DNA from: Durusdinium trenchii
Lineage: Eukaryota > Sar > Dinophyceae > Suessiales > Symbiodiniaceae
Assembly: GCA_963970005.1 (NCBI GenBank)
Contig: CAXAMN010003558.1
Span: 1,430,259 to 1,494,258, forward strand
DNA: 64,000 nt
Direction of reading: 5' to 3'
The notes under the pieces were generated by a model. The model searched no databases. It had not been told where the DNA came from and saw only the letters and a program-made list of their open reading frames with translations. Made by a program: the position numbers and the translations under genes. Numbering within the stretch: position 1 is the first letter of the stretch; each line of letters opens with the position of its first letter. Shown piece by piece: positions 47,756 to 56,814 of this stretch.

Positions 47756-49627
47756 ATGACGTATCCCTGGCCCTATTCTTTGCCGCCACACATCCATCAA
47801 CAACAACCACAACCTACACAACCCCATTGGATTCAATATCCACCACAGGCTTCACCACAACTTTTTCCAACACTGCCACCGACTCCACCACAACACCCAA
47901 CCTCACATCACTATCCATTGCCCCCCACACCTCCACCTCACGCTCAATACATCCCACCACATCAACTCCAGGCACATTTTCCAGCACAACCCACAGCTCC
48001 CTTCGACACTGCCCAACTTACACAACAACATCCGCATCTCACAATTCAACCACCACAATCCCAAGCCCACACACATCTTACATTGCCACTTCAATCTCAA
48101 TCTCAACCTCAGCCACCATCCCTACCTCCTCGACCACATCTACCGCAACAACTACATCCATCACCACACACGACAAATCAAACCCCTACCACACCTTCTT
48201 TTCAACCACCACCACTACAAGCACCTGATGTGCTACAAGCACCACCACCTGATCCAACAACAATCACTTCACAGCAGTTGGCCACACCCACTCCACCACC
48301 ACCACCTTACATTTCAACAACCTCACCAGCGGCTACTCAACCTGCTTCAGCATCCATCAACACACCCGCACAGCCTCCGCCATCACACCACATACCACGC
48401 ACTACTAAGCCAACACCATCCATCGCACCCACACTCAGCACTACAAGAGGTATTTGGCGTGACCCAGACCGCTCACCACCACGCACACCTGAACATCACC
48501 GCTATTCAGCCTTCCCAGCCGTTCCCTCCATTGCACCATCACAAGCTACATCCAGATCCAGGAGCCGCACTCGATCACTACGCACCACACGTTCTCCACT
48601 ACCAAGACGTCGAAGCTCCGCCACCCAATCCGTGGCTAGCTCTCAAGCACAATCCAAACCTGCAGATAGACAAGCATCACAATCACGAGCAATCACCCAA
48701 GACAAAGCTCACACTTCCATCCAAAACATTACTACCGCTACCACTGCAAAACACACTCCAGAGTCAACTCACCGTACTTCCAGCATTACACTCAAGCCCA
48801 ACCCACATTTCACTCCCAAGCATTCCACAAAACAGACACTTCCACCACCACCCCCAGCACCAACACCTGCAGTTCCAGTACAGCGTCGACCTCACAACTT
48901 GCCTCCTCCAACATTCCAACCACCCACTGATCCAGCACAATTGGATGTCTTCCAATGGCTCAACCGCTACGCACAAGCACTCGATGTCAAAAATGAACCC
49001 ATGATCTCCTACGTAGCCAAGGTACTCAGTGCAGCTCATCTCAACAGCACCCACTTTACAGACCTACAACTCCTCACACACACAAAATGGAGCGATGACA
49101 CCAACAAAGAAGAACATTATTCCTTCCTACTACTCACAATCCCCACATTAGCGAGCAGGGGCGACGCCCCGATTCTTCCTCCTACACGGAGAGAGGCGCT
49201 GAACATACCACCTATTAAACACATTTTTGCGGCACACGTTAGCGAGGAGGGCAACATCATTTCAATACTTGAAGCAGGAGAAATCGTGCGATCCATTCTG
49301 CATGATGATCACAACGTGGGCTATTTTTGTCAGGCGTTCGAATTGTCGAACTACGAGCCCCATGATGCTGCTGAAGCTGCACGCGTCCTCTTCAATGCTT
49401 CCAACATGGCCAAGAACCGCAGCGGCCTTATTTTGACGATCAAAGCCTATGGACACGGCCAGAAAGTCACTCATGGAGGCGAATCCGCAGCGAACGACTT
49501 GCTGCTCAGAGGTGAAGGGATTGTAAAATACACCCCAGGAAAATGCTGGGTGGCCCATCCCAAACATTCCAGAATAGAAGGGATAGCCTGGAAAAGCGAT
49601 GCAAAGCCACCGCTCAGTTTCATTTAA
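47756..49627 (+). CDS. Element A ORF1, 623 aa, unknown
   Basis: The first in-frame ATG is 47,756 (MTYPWPYSLPPHIHQQQPQP); the frame upstream opens only with TTG. Residues 1 to about 260 are Pro/Gln/Thr/His-rich and disordered. A basic RS-like patch (SRSRSRTRSLRTTRSPLPRR) lies near residue 270. From about residue 380 to 623 the sequence looks folded: DVFQWLNRYAQALDVKNEP, IFAAHVSEEGNIISILEAGE, and a C-terminal block with HDDHNVGYFCQAFELSNYE, AARVLFNASNMAKNRSG and GKCWVAHPKHSRIEG. No family recognised. A disordered basic N-terminus plus a folded end would suit an RNA-binding, Gag-like or nucleocapsid role, but this is a guess. Stop TAA 49,625-49,627. Confidence 0.75.
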   Translation: MTYPWPYSLPPHIHQQQPQPTQPHWIQYPPQASPQLFPTLPPTPPQHPTSHHYPLPPTPPPHAQYIPPHQLQAHFPAQPTAPFDTAQLTQQHPHLTIQPPQSQAHTHLTLPLQSQSQPQPPSLPPRPHLPQQLHPSPHTTNQTPTTPSFQPPPLQAPDVLQAPPPDPTTITSQQLATPTPPPPPYISTTSPAATQPASASINTPAQPPPSHHIPRTTKPTPSIAPTLSTTRGIWRDPDRSPPRTPEHHRYSAFPAVPSIAPSQATSRSRSRTRSLRTTRSPLPRRRSSATQSVASSQAQSKPADRQASQSRAITQDKAHTSIQNITTATTAKHTPESTHRTSSITLKPNPHFTPKHSTKQTLPPPPPAPTPAVPVQRRPHNLPPPTFQPPTDPAQLDVFQWLNRYAQALDVKNEPMISYVAKVLSAAHLNSTHFTDLQLLTHTKWSDDTNKEEHYSFLLLTIPTLASRGDAPILPPTRREALNIPPIKHIFAAHVSEEGNIISILEAGEIVRSILHDDHNVGYFCQAFELSNYEPHDAAEAARVLFNASNMAKNRSGLILTIKAYGHGQKVTHGGESAANDLLLRGEGIVKYTPGKCWVAHPKHSRIEGIAWKSDAKPPLSFI

Positions 49628-49719
49628 TTCAACCTATTCAGCTCACGAGGTCCGTTTTTCACCCTGCATCTTGGATGACGACCTAGCCTCAAACAATCTC
49701 AGCCAGCTTGCTTGATATT

Positions 49720-49833
49720 GACATCGTTGTCAACTTCCTTTTCTTCCGATATTTTATTCCTGTACAGAGTGATGCCGACATCGTTGTCAACTTCCTTTTC
49801 TTCCGATATTTTATTCCTGTACAGAGTGATGCC
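49720..49833 (+). repeat. 57-bp perfect tandem duplication in ORF1-ORF2 spacer
   Basis: Two adjacent copies starting GACATCGTTGTCAACTTCC at 49,720 and 49,777. A second small duplication (TTTTGAAGAGAGTCNCAAG) follows at about 49,925-49,965. Confidence 0.9.
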
Positions 49834-50077
49834 GACAACAAGATCTTCTTTACAGTCACCTTTTCCATTTTTCCCAATCTTCCAGACTTGCAGCATGTCA
49901 GCATTCCTGGTTGATTTCAAGCTTTTTGAAGAGAGTCACAAGCATTTTGAAGAGAGTCGCAAGATTTCCTGTGTTTTTTTCATCCTGCCCCGCAGCCATT
50001 TTGTATTATCTTGAATATTGAACTCGATCCCTGACGATCACCCGAGCTATATTTGCTTCCCGACGAGTACCACGACG

Positions 50078-50914
50078 ATGACTTCGCCTTTGGACACAGC
50101 ATTTGCCCATCGACTCCTTTTAGCACACCTTCAAGCAGCCACCTCCATTGCTACTACTTTTCAGAACCTTCCACCGTTTACACCGCAACCACTACAACAT
50201 GCACATCACCCACTCACTACCACTCCACCTTCTCCCCAAAGACCAGCCAGGCGCACTCCTCCACCACAGCAACCGCAGCCGACTTTCTCACGCAGCCGCA
50301 GTCCACCTCCCGCCAAAGACAAACCATTCATGGAGTGCAAACCAGAACCTTCTCCTTCACTTACGCCCACTTCACCACATCAGTTTTCACCACACCACCG
50401 CAAGTCCAAAGCGACTCACCAACACAAGAACAATACAGACCTCCCGAAACAGCCTACACCACCAATCACAACGATTTCTCTCACCAGCTCGCCCAATTCA
50501 CCTCCACAAACATCACCAGTTCCACCGGTTCCACCACCACCTACACCAACACCACCGGCATCACCAGTACCACCATCAAAACCAGCACACGTCCTAACGG
50601 ATTCACCACACTATCCTGACAATGGAGGATGGGAACCCAGTGAAGACGAAAAACTTGCGGCCTTTAAACTCAACAAACGCTCTCGCCCCAGTTGGAAATA
50701 CATAGCAAAAGCACTCAACAAAACACCTTTTGATTGCAAAGGTCGATGGCAAGTCTTGCGAATTCTTTACACACCTCAACAACCAGGCAGTCCAGAAGCA
50801 GAAGCATCATCACCACACAAAGCATCTCATCAAGCAGCGGCATCTCCTCCAGCCACAAAAGATGCCAGTACGATGACTACAGAACCTCCGGATCTGACCG
50901 ACAAAGAGACATAG
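50078..50914 (+). CDS. Element A ORF2, 278 aa, SANT/Myb-like domain protein
   Basis: First ATG at 50,078 (MTSPLDTAFAHRLLLAHLQA). Residues about 25-180 are Pro/Thr/Ser-rich. Residues about 183-232 form a SANT/Myb repeat: GGWEPSEDEKLAAFKLNK, then PSWKYIAKALNKTPFDCKGR and WQVLR, with the three spaced Trp typical of the fold. The tail is Ser/Ala/His-rich and ends with an acidic PPDLTDKET. SANT/Myb domains bind DNA, including telomeric or repeat DNA, or histone tails, so this could guide target choice. Myb-like ORFs occur in some DNA transposons but are unusual in a Penelope-like element. Stop TAG 50,912-50,914. Confidence 0.8.
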   Translation: MTSPLDTAFAHRLLLAHLQAATSIATTFQNLPPFTPQPLQHAHHPLTTTPPSPQRPARRTPPPQQPQPTFSRSRSPPPAKDKPFMECKPEPSPSLTPTSPHQFSPHHRKSKATHQHKNNTDLPKQPTPPITTISLTSSPNSPPQTSPVPPVPPPPTPTPPASPVPPSKPAHVLTDSPHYPDNGGWEPSEDEKLAAFKLNKRSRPSWKYIAKALNKTPFDCKGRWQVLRILYTPQQPGSPEAEASSPHKASHQAAASPPATKDASTMTTEPPDLTDKET

Positions 50915-51266
50915 ACTACACAACAGCAGTCGAAGATCGTCCAAACAGAGCTTCCTACGACTTCTTGGTGCTGAAGAACATCCCGAACTATTGATGCCTT
51001 TGTACTGTATTTATGGTCGATTCAGCTTTTCCAGATATGACTTTACAGCAGCCTCCGATGCTATTATAAAAACCACGTGCTTTGTTGCTTTGTTGCGACT
51101 ATCACATGACTGGACTGGCTTTTGATTCTTCCGACACCACAAGACTTGATTACCCGTTTCACTCCATGCAACTGTATCATGACCTCTTTCTACCGTCACT
51201 CGTTACCTCAGCCTTTTGATTCCAACTGATTTCATCGACATTTCCTTGACCTTTCGCTGGGCCACC

Positions 51267-52112
51267 ATGGAAGCGGCATTTTGGAGCTGGACTCATGACA
51301 CACCAGCAGCACACATTTACGGCGTGTACACTTCCCAACACAGCTGCCGCACCACCATCTACCATACCAGAGAGCAGCTCCATTCATTGCAACAGACAAT
51401 GTACTTCGATGAGAACATTTACCCACATCTTCCTCCGGCACTGCTGGACCGCATACTGCGAGTCAGGGCCTTAGTGAATCACGCAACTGACGACCTCACA
51501 GCTGCTTTAGACCACATTGAAGCGATCGGCCGTTTCCCGCCAGATCAAATGAAAGGCAAGGGCAAGGGCCAGAGCAAAAGCAAGACATACGACCCAACCG
51601 AACTCACAGATGACCCAACCACAAGCATTCACCAAAGTGATCTTATTCACCCATATACACCCCCACAAACCATGGCACCACCTCGCACCACACCATCACC
51701 TGTGATCCACACCACAACACTTGATCACTCACAGCAGATCGCATCTCAGCAAAATGCGACACCTGACTTCCCACACCCAGCCCTTGCACCCAAGCCTTCT
51801 TACACCTGTATGCACTCAGCCAACAGCTGTATTTCACCCCCACGACCAGTGAACCTCTTCCCTACTCAACCATCACAACACATTTTCCCACAGCAATGCG
51901 ACCCCACCCAAGTTTACAACATCCGCATTCCCCTGCAGGGACAAGCCACACTGACAGCTATCGGGCCGATCTCAGCACCACTCGCTTCTCCATCCAACAG
52001 CACACCTACCATTTACTGCCTGCCGACACCCACCAACATACGACCCAATCATCCAGAAGCAGGCACGGGACCCCCGGGACCCTGGTGGGATGACGCTGGA
52101 GCGCCACCGTGA
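51267..52112 (+). CDS. Element A ORF3, 281 aa, unknown
   Basis: ATG 51,267 sits in a good context (GCCACCATGG). Residues 1-95 look folded (MEAAFWSWTHDTPAAHIYGV, REQLHSLQQTMYFDENIYPH, LLDRILRVRALVNHATDDLT). A basic KGKGKGQSKSK linker follows, then a Pro/Thr/His-rich region and the end GPPGPWWDDAGAPP. No family recognised. Stop TGA 52,110-52,112. Confidence 0.65.
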   Translation: MEAAFWSWTHDTPAAHIYGVYTSQHSCRTTIYHTREQLHSLQQTMYFDENIYPHLPPALLDRILRVRALVNHATDDLTAALDHIEAIGRFPPDQMKGKGKGQSKSKTYDPTELTDDPTTSIHQSDLIHPYTPPQTMAPPRTTPSPVIHTTTLDHSQQIASQQNATPDFPHPALAPKPSYTCMHSANSCISPPRPVNLFPTQPSQHIFPQQCDPTQVYNIRIPLQGQATLTAIGPISAPLASPSNSTPTIYCLPTPTNIRPNHPEAGTGPPGPWWDDAGAPP

Positions 52113-52435
52113 GAGAGCGCCAGACCTGATTCAAGGTCTTCGATTCTATGTACATGGTTTTTGACCCAATGCTTTCAGCATATCAACCCTTCCAGCTTTT
52201 GGAAAAATACTTCCAGTATTGATTCTATGCTCTTGCTTATTTCGCTCGTCGAGTTTTCCGATTATCGTTTTTCTGACGCTTGCCACTCGAGCTTCGGACG
52301 ACCTTACCAGTCGCAATTTTGACTTTTCTCCAGTCCCAATTTTTCAACACTTCAGCCATTGTGGTTCAAACAATCAGTTTCGACTACCTTCGTGCTCATT
52401 GCTCCTTTTTGTACAGAACTACAGTGTTCTCCATC

Positions 52436-53584
52436 ATGGACGCGCATCAACAATGGTGGCAACAATACTATGGCACCACGACACCCACTGCTGGCTATGG
52501 ACCTCTCACCAATGCAGTGCGTCATCACTACCAACACCCTTATCACCAACATCATCAACAACACGCCAACATCCCGGCCGATCCACCCACTGCCTCTCCA
52601 GCACCACCTGCAACGTTTCCACCCGAACCCTTGCCCCCACCCGCAGCATCTCACCACCCACCGCCTCCACAGCTTGGCGTGGTACCCCCCAACATCCCCA
52701 ACCTACCAGACACATGGACTCCCAGCGACACACATTTGGATACAAATACTGTACATGGTCACACATTGTTTCGGACGATTCAGCCGACGCAATGGTCCAG
52801 GAAATACAACCTCGCAGGACAACAAGTCCTCGACATCTTTCCATGGCAGCTCAGCCGTTTTGGCCTCCAGGACCACAGCCTACGCATCCTATCCCAAGGA
52901 CGCTACACAGGCATTGTCACCACCAGATCTATCGCGGAAGCAGTCTTCACTTCACAATTGCTGCCGGAGATGAGGGCCCACAACCTGGACATCGACAACA
53001 TCGCTGAATATTTGCACCAACAAGCAGATCACCCCATTCCAAGCAATTCACGCAACCACTTATCTCTCGCATCATTGACTTCCTACGAGGCCTTACACCA
53101 CCAGCAGGCGAAGGCACAGCACTCCGAAAGCTCCAGCAACAGACAGATCGCTTGCAACAACATGCAGGAGAGCGAACTTCAGCGCGCTCGCGACAAGTTG
53201 AAGAATCATGGCATTGCACTCACACCAACCAAGCCGGGGTCACACCCTGCCCCATCATCCGCCGCCCACCCACCACATCTCCCACTTACAGCCCCTTCCG
53301 CCATCACAACCACCACCATTCTCAATCCCACCACACAAACACTCCATGACAACTCACCAGCCAACTATGCAGCAGCTGGCATTCAAAAATGGCTCAAGAC
53401 ATTACCACCAGCCACTCAGACCCAAGTCACCAACATCCAGCAAATTCTTCGAGATGAACATATCACAAAAGAACAACTTCAAGAAGCAGCTACCCGCTAC
53501 GGCATCCCGCTTGCTCGGGTCCTCAAGCTTCCCCCGCGTTCACTCCAGCAACTGGTGGCCGCGGGCTCGGCATTGGCAGCCTGA
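52436..53584 (+). CDS. Element A ORF4, 382 aa, unknown
   Basis: ATG 52,436 (MDAHQQWWQQYYGTTTPTAG); the frame upstream opens only with TTG. N-terminal about 100 residues are Gln/His/Pro-rich. A folded-looking middle follows (GHTLFRTIQPTQWSRKYNLA, LDIFPWQLSRFGLQDHSLRI, SIAEAVFTSQLLPEMRAHNL). The C-terminal about 70 residues are predicted helical (IQKWLKTLPPATQTQVTNIQ, QILRDEHITKEQLQEAATRY), possibly an oligomerisation bundle. No family recognised. Stop TGA 53,582-53,584. Confidence 0.65.
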   Translation: MDAHQQWWQQYYGTTTPTAGYGPLTNAVRHHYQHPYHQHHQQHANIPADPPTASPAPPATFPPEPLPPPAASHHPPPPQLGVVPPNIPNLPDTWTPSDTHLDTNTVHGHTLFRTIQPTQWSRKYNLAGQQVLDIFPWQLSRFGLQDHSLRILSQGRYTGIVTTRSIAEAVFTSQLLPEMRAHNLDIDNIAEYLHQQADHPIPSNSRNHLSLASLTSYEALHHQQAKAQHSESSSNRQIACNNMQESELQRARDKLKNHGIALTPTKPGSHPAPSSAAHPPHLPLTAPSAITTTTILNPTTQTLHDNSPANYAAAGIQKWLKTLPPATQTQVTNIQQILRDEHITKEQLQEAATRYGIPLARVLKLPPRSLQQLVAAGSALAA

Positions 53585-53826
53585 CTCGTACAACAAGCGC
53601 TGCATCAACCAACACATCACACCCTCCAATCTTTAACAACATTACACACAGCGCTATCACACTTTGTTCATTTCACCCCCTACATTGACAAGTCACACGC
53701 TATTTTTCTGTCAGTCTTATTCACCTTACATGCCTCTTTGCCTTTCCTTCTCAAACACATCACTCTGTACATTGGCGCTCCCGTTTCAACCAACTACAAG
53801 TTACACCACACACCTATCACTACCAA

Positions 53827-55317
53827 ATGTTCACGCATCCCAATGCGGTCTATGCCAAACTCTTTTTCAACCAACATCACACACGACACCAGTACCACCA
53901 ACATGGACATACATACATCGGCTCTACCAGCATCACTATTCCCAAGCGAGAATACAATCGTCACGCAAAACTCAAACAATTACACAACAACCACCCAATT
54001 TCAGCTGAACTTTCATTACGCTACTGGCACTCCAAGAACAACCTCCACCACTACAGCACCATTTACCTTTCCCATCACGACACCTATGATCAAGCATGGA
54101 CCTACGAACACCTGCGGATCCAAGAATGGCAACCTACACTCAATTGGCCCTACATCCAACGACACCTCAAACTCAAAGCCTCAGGTTGGCAATTCGCAAA
54201 ACACCGCACCACTTTCACACGGATGTCCACTCACAAACGTCTCTTTCAACGGCTACGACGACGACAACACACCATTAAACAACCTCACCTTCACACAAGT
54301 CAACGCTTACACGCCCTGACAGTTTTACGAGAGCTCAGCAAACATACACTTTCATCTTTTCAAACATCAACAGCCATCCGCAGCGGCAAATACACTGACC
54401 TCGAAATTTACGCCTTCCGTCGAATGGCCGCTAGCTTGGAGGAACCAGATCGATCACGTGTTCTTCACCTTCTCCACTCAGCGCTCAGCTTTCGCAATCT
54501 CACTCCACCCAAAGCCAACAAACCCTTTACCATTCCTTTCCTCTCCCACAGCACCTTCTCGTCTTCCACAGAAAAATGGCTTCGCACACTGATCCAACAC
54601 CACATGCATCACGTCATTCCCTTCCACCCACCTACTACCAAACTACGTGAAGCAGCGCACAAGACTTTGCGATCCCGGCTATACAACCACAAACGTTGGG
54701 AAGAACTCTTCTCAGCACATCCAACAGCAGCTGACATGCCATGCAGCTGCCACCACATGCACACCTTGCTTCGTCCCAACCACACACCGCCGCTCTATGA
54801 TGGCCACTACGTGCTTACACTTGAAGACCTCCAGCTTCCCAGCCATCTTGAGCTTTTCCTCCAAGCCAACATGAACAGCACTTTCTTTCCCACAAAGACA
54901 CAATATTTCCAACACTTTGAACAACAACTCACTTATTGGCTGCGACACCATGGTCTACCCACTGCCCTGCATCAACACAGCCTACCTTTTCTACACCAAC
55001 AATGGAAACAGCACATCGACAACCTTTTATACACGCCCCGCTTCACATCCCGCAACGTCACACAGCTTCAACAGTTTCTTACAGACAAGCTGGTCCTCCA
55101 TCATGCTGACCATGAACTACAAAACTTACGACTCTTCTGCCCACAGCATTACTTCCACGGATGTCTCACCACATGGAATACACCACAACTTTTTCTCCAC
55201 TACCAGATCTCACGGCCCAACAACTCCACCAATTTCTCACACAATCCTTCCCAGCCAGCATTCGCAAAGCATATCCATGGGGCTTCCGCACAAAATTCTA
55301 CACACCACATGGAGTAG
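53827..55317 (+). CDS. Element A ORF5: N-terminal GIY-YIG-like endonuclease plus RT N-region
   Basis: ATG 53,827. Residues 1-110 fit a GIY-YIG nuclease: AVY at 7-9, TYIGS at 29-33, Arg41 and His46 (REYNRHAKL), Glu94 (TYEHLRIQEW) and Asn106 (PTLNWP). Spacing matches the family (YIG to R about 10, R to E about 50, E to N about 12). The GIY to YIG gap is long and His-rich. A Cys/His cluster PCSCHHMH lies near residue 305, and a helical thumb-less RT N-region follows. The RT proper is in the -1 frame in ORF6, overlapping by 157 nt. Role: single-strand nicking at the target for primed reverse transcription, by analogy with Penelope-like elements. Confidence 0.7.
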   Translation: MFTHPNAVYAKLFFNQHHTRHQYHQHGHTYIGSTSITIPKREYNRHAKLKQLHNNHPISAELSLRYWHSKNNLHHYSTIYLSHHDTYDQAWTYEHLRIQEWQPTLNWPYIQRHLKLKASGWQFAKHRTTFTRMSTHKRLFQRLRRRQHTIKQPHLHTSQRLHALTVLRELSKHTLSSFQTSTAIRSGKYTDLEIYAFRRMAASLEEPDRSRVLHLLHSALSFRNLTPPKANKPFTIPFLSHSTFSSSTEKWLRTLIQHHMHHVIPFHPPTTKLREAAHKTLRSRLYNHKRWEELFSAHPTAADMPCSCHHMHTLLRPNHTPPLYDGHYVLTLEDLQLPSHLELFLQANMNSTFFPTKTQYFQHFEQQLTYWLRHHGLPTALHQHSLPFLHQQWKQHIDNLLYTPRFTSRNVTQLQQFLTDKLVLHHADHELQNLRLFCPQHYFHGCLTTWNTPQLFLHYQISRPNNSTNFSHNPSQPAFAKHIHGASAQNSTHHME

Positions 55318-56366
55318 TCTTCCTCAAACAAAAGAAATCCTGGCGAAAGGGTAGAACAGTCATCAGCTATTTCAGATCCATTGCGGGCACACTATTACGA
55401 GCCACCTCCAAAGCATTAGACATTATGCTCCTTCATCTTCTACCACAACATCCAGGCCAACTATCCATACCGAACCTTTGGCAACACCTCCACAACCACT
55501 TCCAGACCACACCCGACGACATCCACCTCACACCAATCAACGATGACCTTGTCGGCTTCTTCAACAGTGTACCTCAACAACGCCTGGTCGACGCAGTCAT
55601 CAGCCTATGCCGCCGCTGGCAAGCACAACACAACACTACTACCATCACCATTGATGTTCAGTCTACCGGCAATCTCATCCAACACTCACACATCGGTCGA
55701 CACTACATCCACCACCCACAGCAACGCACACTTGACACACAACACATTCCCCTTATTGTGCAACAAGCCCTTCACTCATGCATTTTCCAAGCATGCAACA
55801 CCTACTACAAACAAATTCAAGGAGCAGGCATCGGCAGTCAGCTCTCACCAGCACTTTGCAATGTTGCCATCACACTCATCGAACACACATGGCAAACCAC
55901 GTACCACAACTTCCTGCACCAACCCAGTCTTCATTTGCTCAACACCCGCTACGTGGACAACCGATACATTTTGCTCAACGAACAACACAGGTCAGCACTC
56001 CCCATCACCACTTTGGCCCATCCTGAATTTTATGAACACCCAGTTGAAATAGAGCCAGTGGACGACGACCACCTACTCGGTTTCCTGATTGATCCTCTCA
56101 ACAGAACTGTCACCTTTCAACTCCCCGCCCATCCCTGGCAGATTCGTGATCCGCAGTCAGCAGGGAGTCACAGACTACGCCTCTCAGGCCTACAATCACG
56201 CCACCACACATTACAAAAATACACTTACCCAAAACAACTTGCACACACGACAGCACAGAAGTTGATGCAGCTATATATGGCCAAAGGCCATGAACCAGCA
56301 CACTGCGCCGCGGCGCTGCGGCCAAGAAAAAAGACTATGTGCGACCACTTTCGCAGACTGCTGTGA
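55161..56366 (+). CDS. Element A ORF6: Penelope-like reverse transcriptase, motif C YVDN
   Basis: Numbering from ATG 55,161. Fingers: KGRTVISYFRSIAGTLLRAT (63-82), the RPIVSG-equivalent of Penelope/TERT. Motif A: DDLVGFFNSVP with Asp129. Motif B: QGAGIGSQLSPALCNVAITL (220-239). Motif C: RYVDNRYIL (263-271) with Asp266 and Asn267 (GAC AAC at 55,956-55,961). A later DDDHLLGFLIDP (301-312) fits motif E. No GIY-YIG follows; the frame ends at TGA 56,364-56,366, 98 nt before A2. The frame is open upstream only to about 55,113, so it is probably entered from ORF5 by a -1 shift or is split by mutation. Motif A and the first Asp of motif C are intact, so activity is possible despite Asn. Confidence 0.8.
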   Translation: MSHHMEYTTTFSPLPDLTAQQLHQFLTQSFPASIRKAYPWGFRTKFYTPHGVVFLKQKKSWRKGRTVISYFRSIAGTLLRATSKALDIMLLHLLPQHPGQLSIPNLWQHLHNHFQTTPDDIHLTPINDDLVGFFNSVPQQRLVDAVISLCRRWQAQHNTTTITIDVQSTGNLIQHSHIGRHYIHHPQQRTLDTQHIPLIVQQALHSCIFQACNTYYKQIQGAGIGSQLSPALCNVAITLIEHTWQTTYHNFLHQPSLHLLNTRYVDNRYILLNEQHRSALPITTLAHPEFYEHPVEIEPVDDDHLLGFLIDPLNRTVTFQLPAHPWQIRDPQSAGSHRLRLSGLQSRHHTLQKYTYPKQLAHTTAQKLMQLYMAKGHEPAHCAAALRPRKKTMCDHFRRLL

Positions 56367-56464
56367 TATACAATTTACAGTATTGAACCTTTCACTGACA
56401 AGCCCTTCCACTATTTATTATCCAGGTCCTACCTGATCCGATCTAGTTGCGCCGATACGGCTCA

Positions 56465-56814
56465 GTGTGTGTGTGTCCACTCCTGTTTCCAAGGACACTA
56501 CTCTAGCTATTTCTAATCTACCCTACGAACTTGTCTGTACAGAAGCAGGGGCGTCAGGCTCGACACATCTACCTGACGCAACGAAGCTATGATGTGTCGA
56601 GGGAAGTGAGAGCTGATCACTCTCATGTACCTGCAATTTTTAATATACACTAAACTAATACTTTTTGTTGAAACATTCAAGTGAGCGGACTTTGCACTTC
56701 TTTCTGTTGAATCAAGTCAAGGGCTAAGTATTCACCTAAAGGGCTAATGCACACCGCGAAGCAGCCTGAAATCACGCTCCACGGAGCAACCTTCTCAAGT
56801 GTGTGTGTGTGTGT
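56465..56814 (+). repeat. Element A 3' terminal repeat (A2)
   Basis: (GT)6 at 56,465-56,476, core 56,477-56,798, then (GT)8 to 56,814. Two substitutions versus A1 (AAATTAAT to AAACTAAT; GGCTACTGC to GGCTAATGC). Confidence 0.9.
56545..56634 (+). ncRNA. Structured RNA module, family A (3' copy)
   Basis: Identical to 47,058-47,147 at an offset of 9,487 nt. Confidence 0.8.

Larger units (their letters stand above)
46972..56814 (+). mobile_element. Penelope-like multi-ORF retroelement with direct terminal repeats (element A)
   Basis: Terminal repeats A1 (core 46,990-47,311) and A2 (core 56,477-56,798) are both 322 bp, no indels, 2 substitutions seen. Both are bounded by (GT)n. Internal region 47,318-56,464 carries six same-strand ORFs, intergenic spacers of about 240-450 nt, and very low G on the + strand. 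ORF5 has an N-terminal GIY-YIG-like nuclease; ORF6 a reverse transcriptase with Penelope-type motifs. No protease, integrase or RNase H was seen, which argues against an LTR retrotransposon. Canonical Penelope-like elements have a C-terminal GIY-YIG and pseudo-LTRs; the Chlamys-type has it N-terminally, as here. The extra ORFs make it unusually large. The near-identical repeats indicate recent insertion. Confidence 0.8.

Noticed and set aside
47743..49004. Long overlapping open frames inside ORF1 in other frames
   Set aside because: They arise because A/C-rich sequence lacks stop codons; their products are Thr/Ser- or His-rich low complexity with no domain, while the ORF1 frame has a folded C-terminus.
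46972..56814. Ordinary LTR retrotransposon
   Set aside because: Direct repeats fit, but no protease, integrase, RNase H or primer-binding site was seen; the RT has Penelope-type motifs and there is a GIY-YIG-like nuclease.
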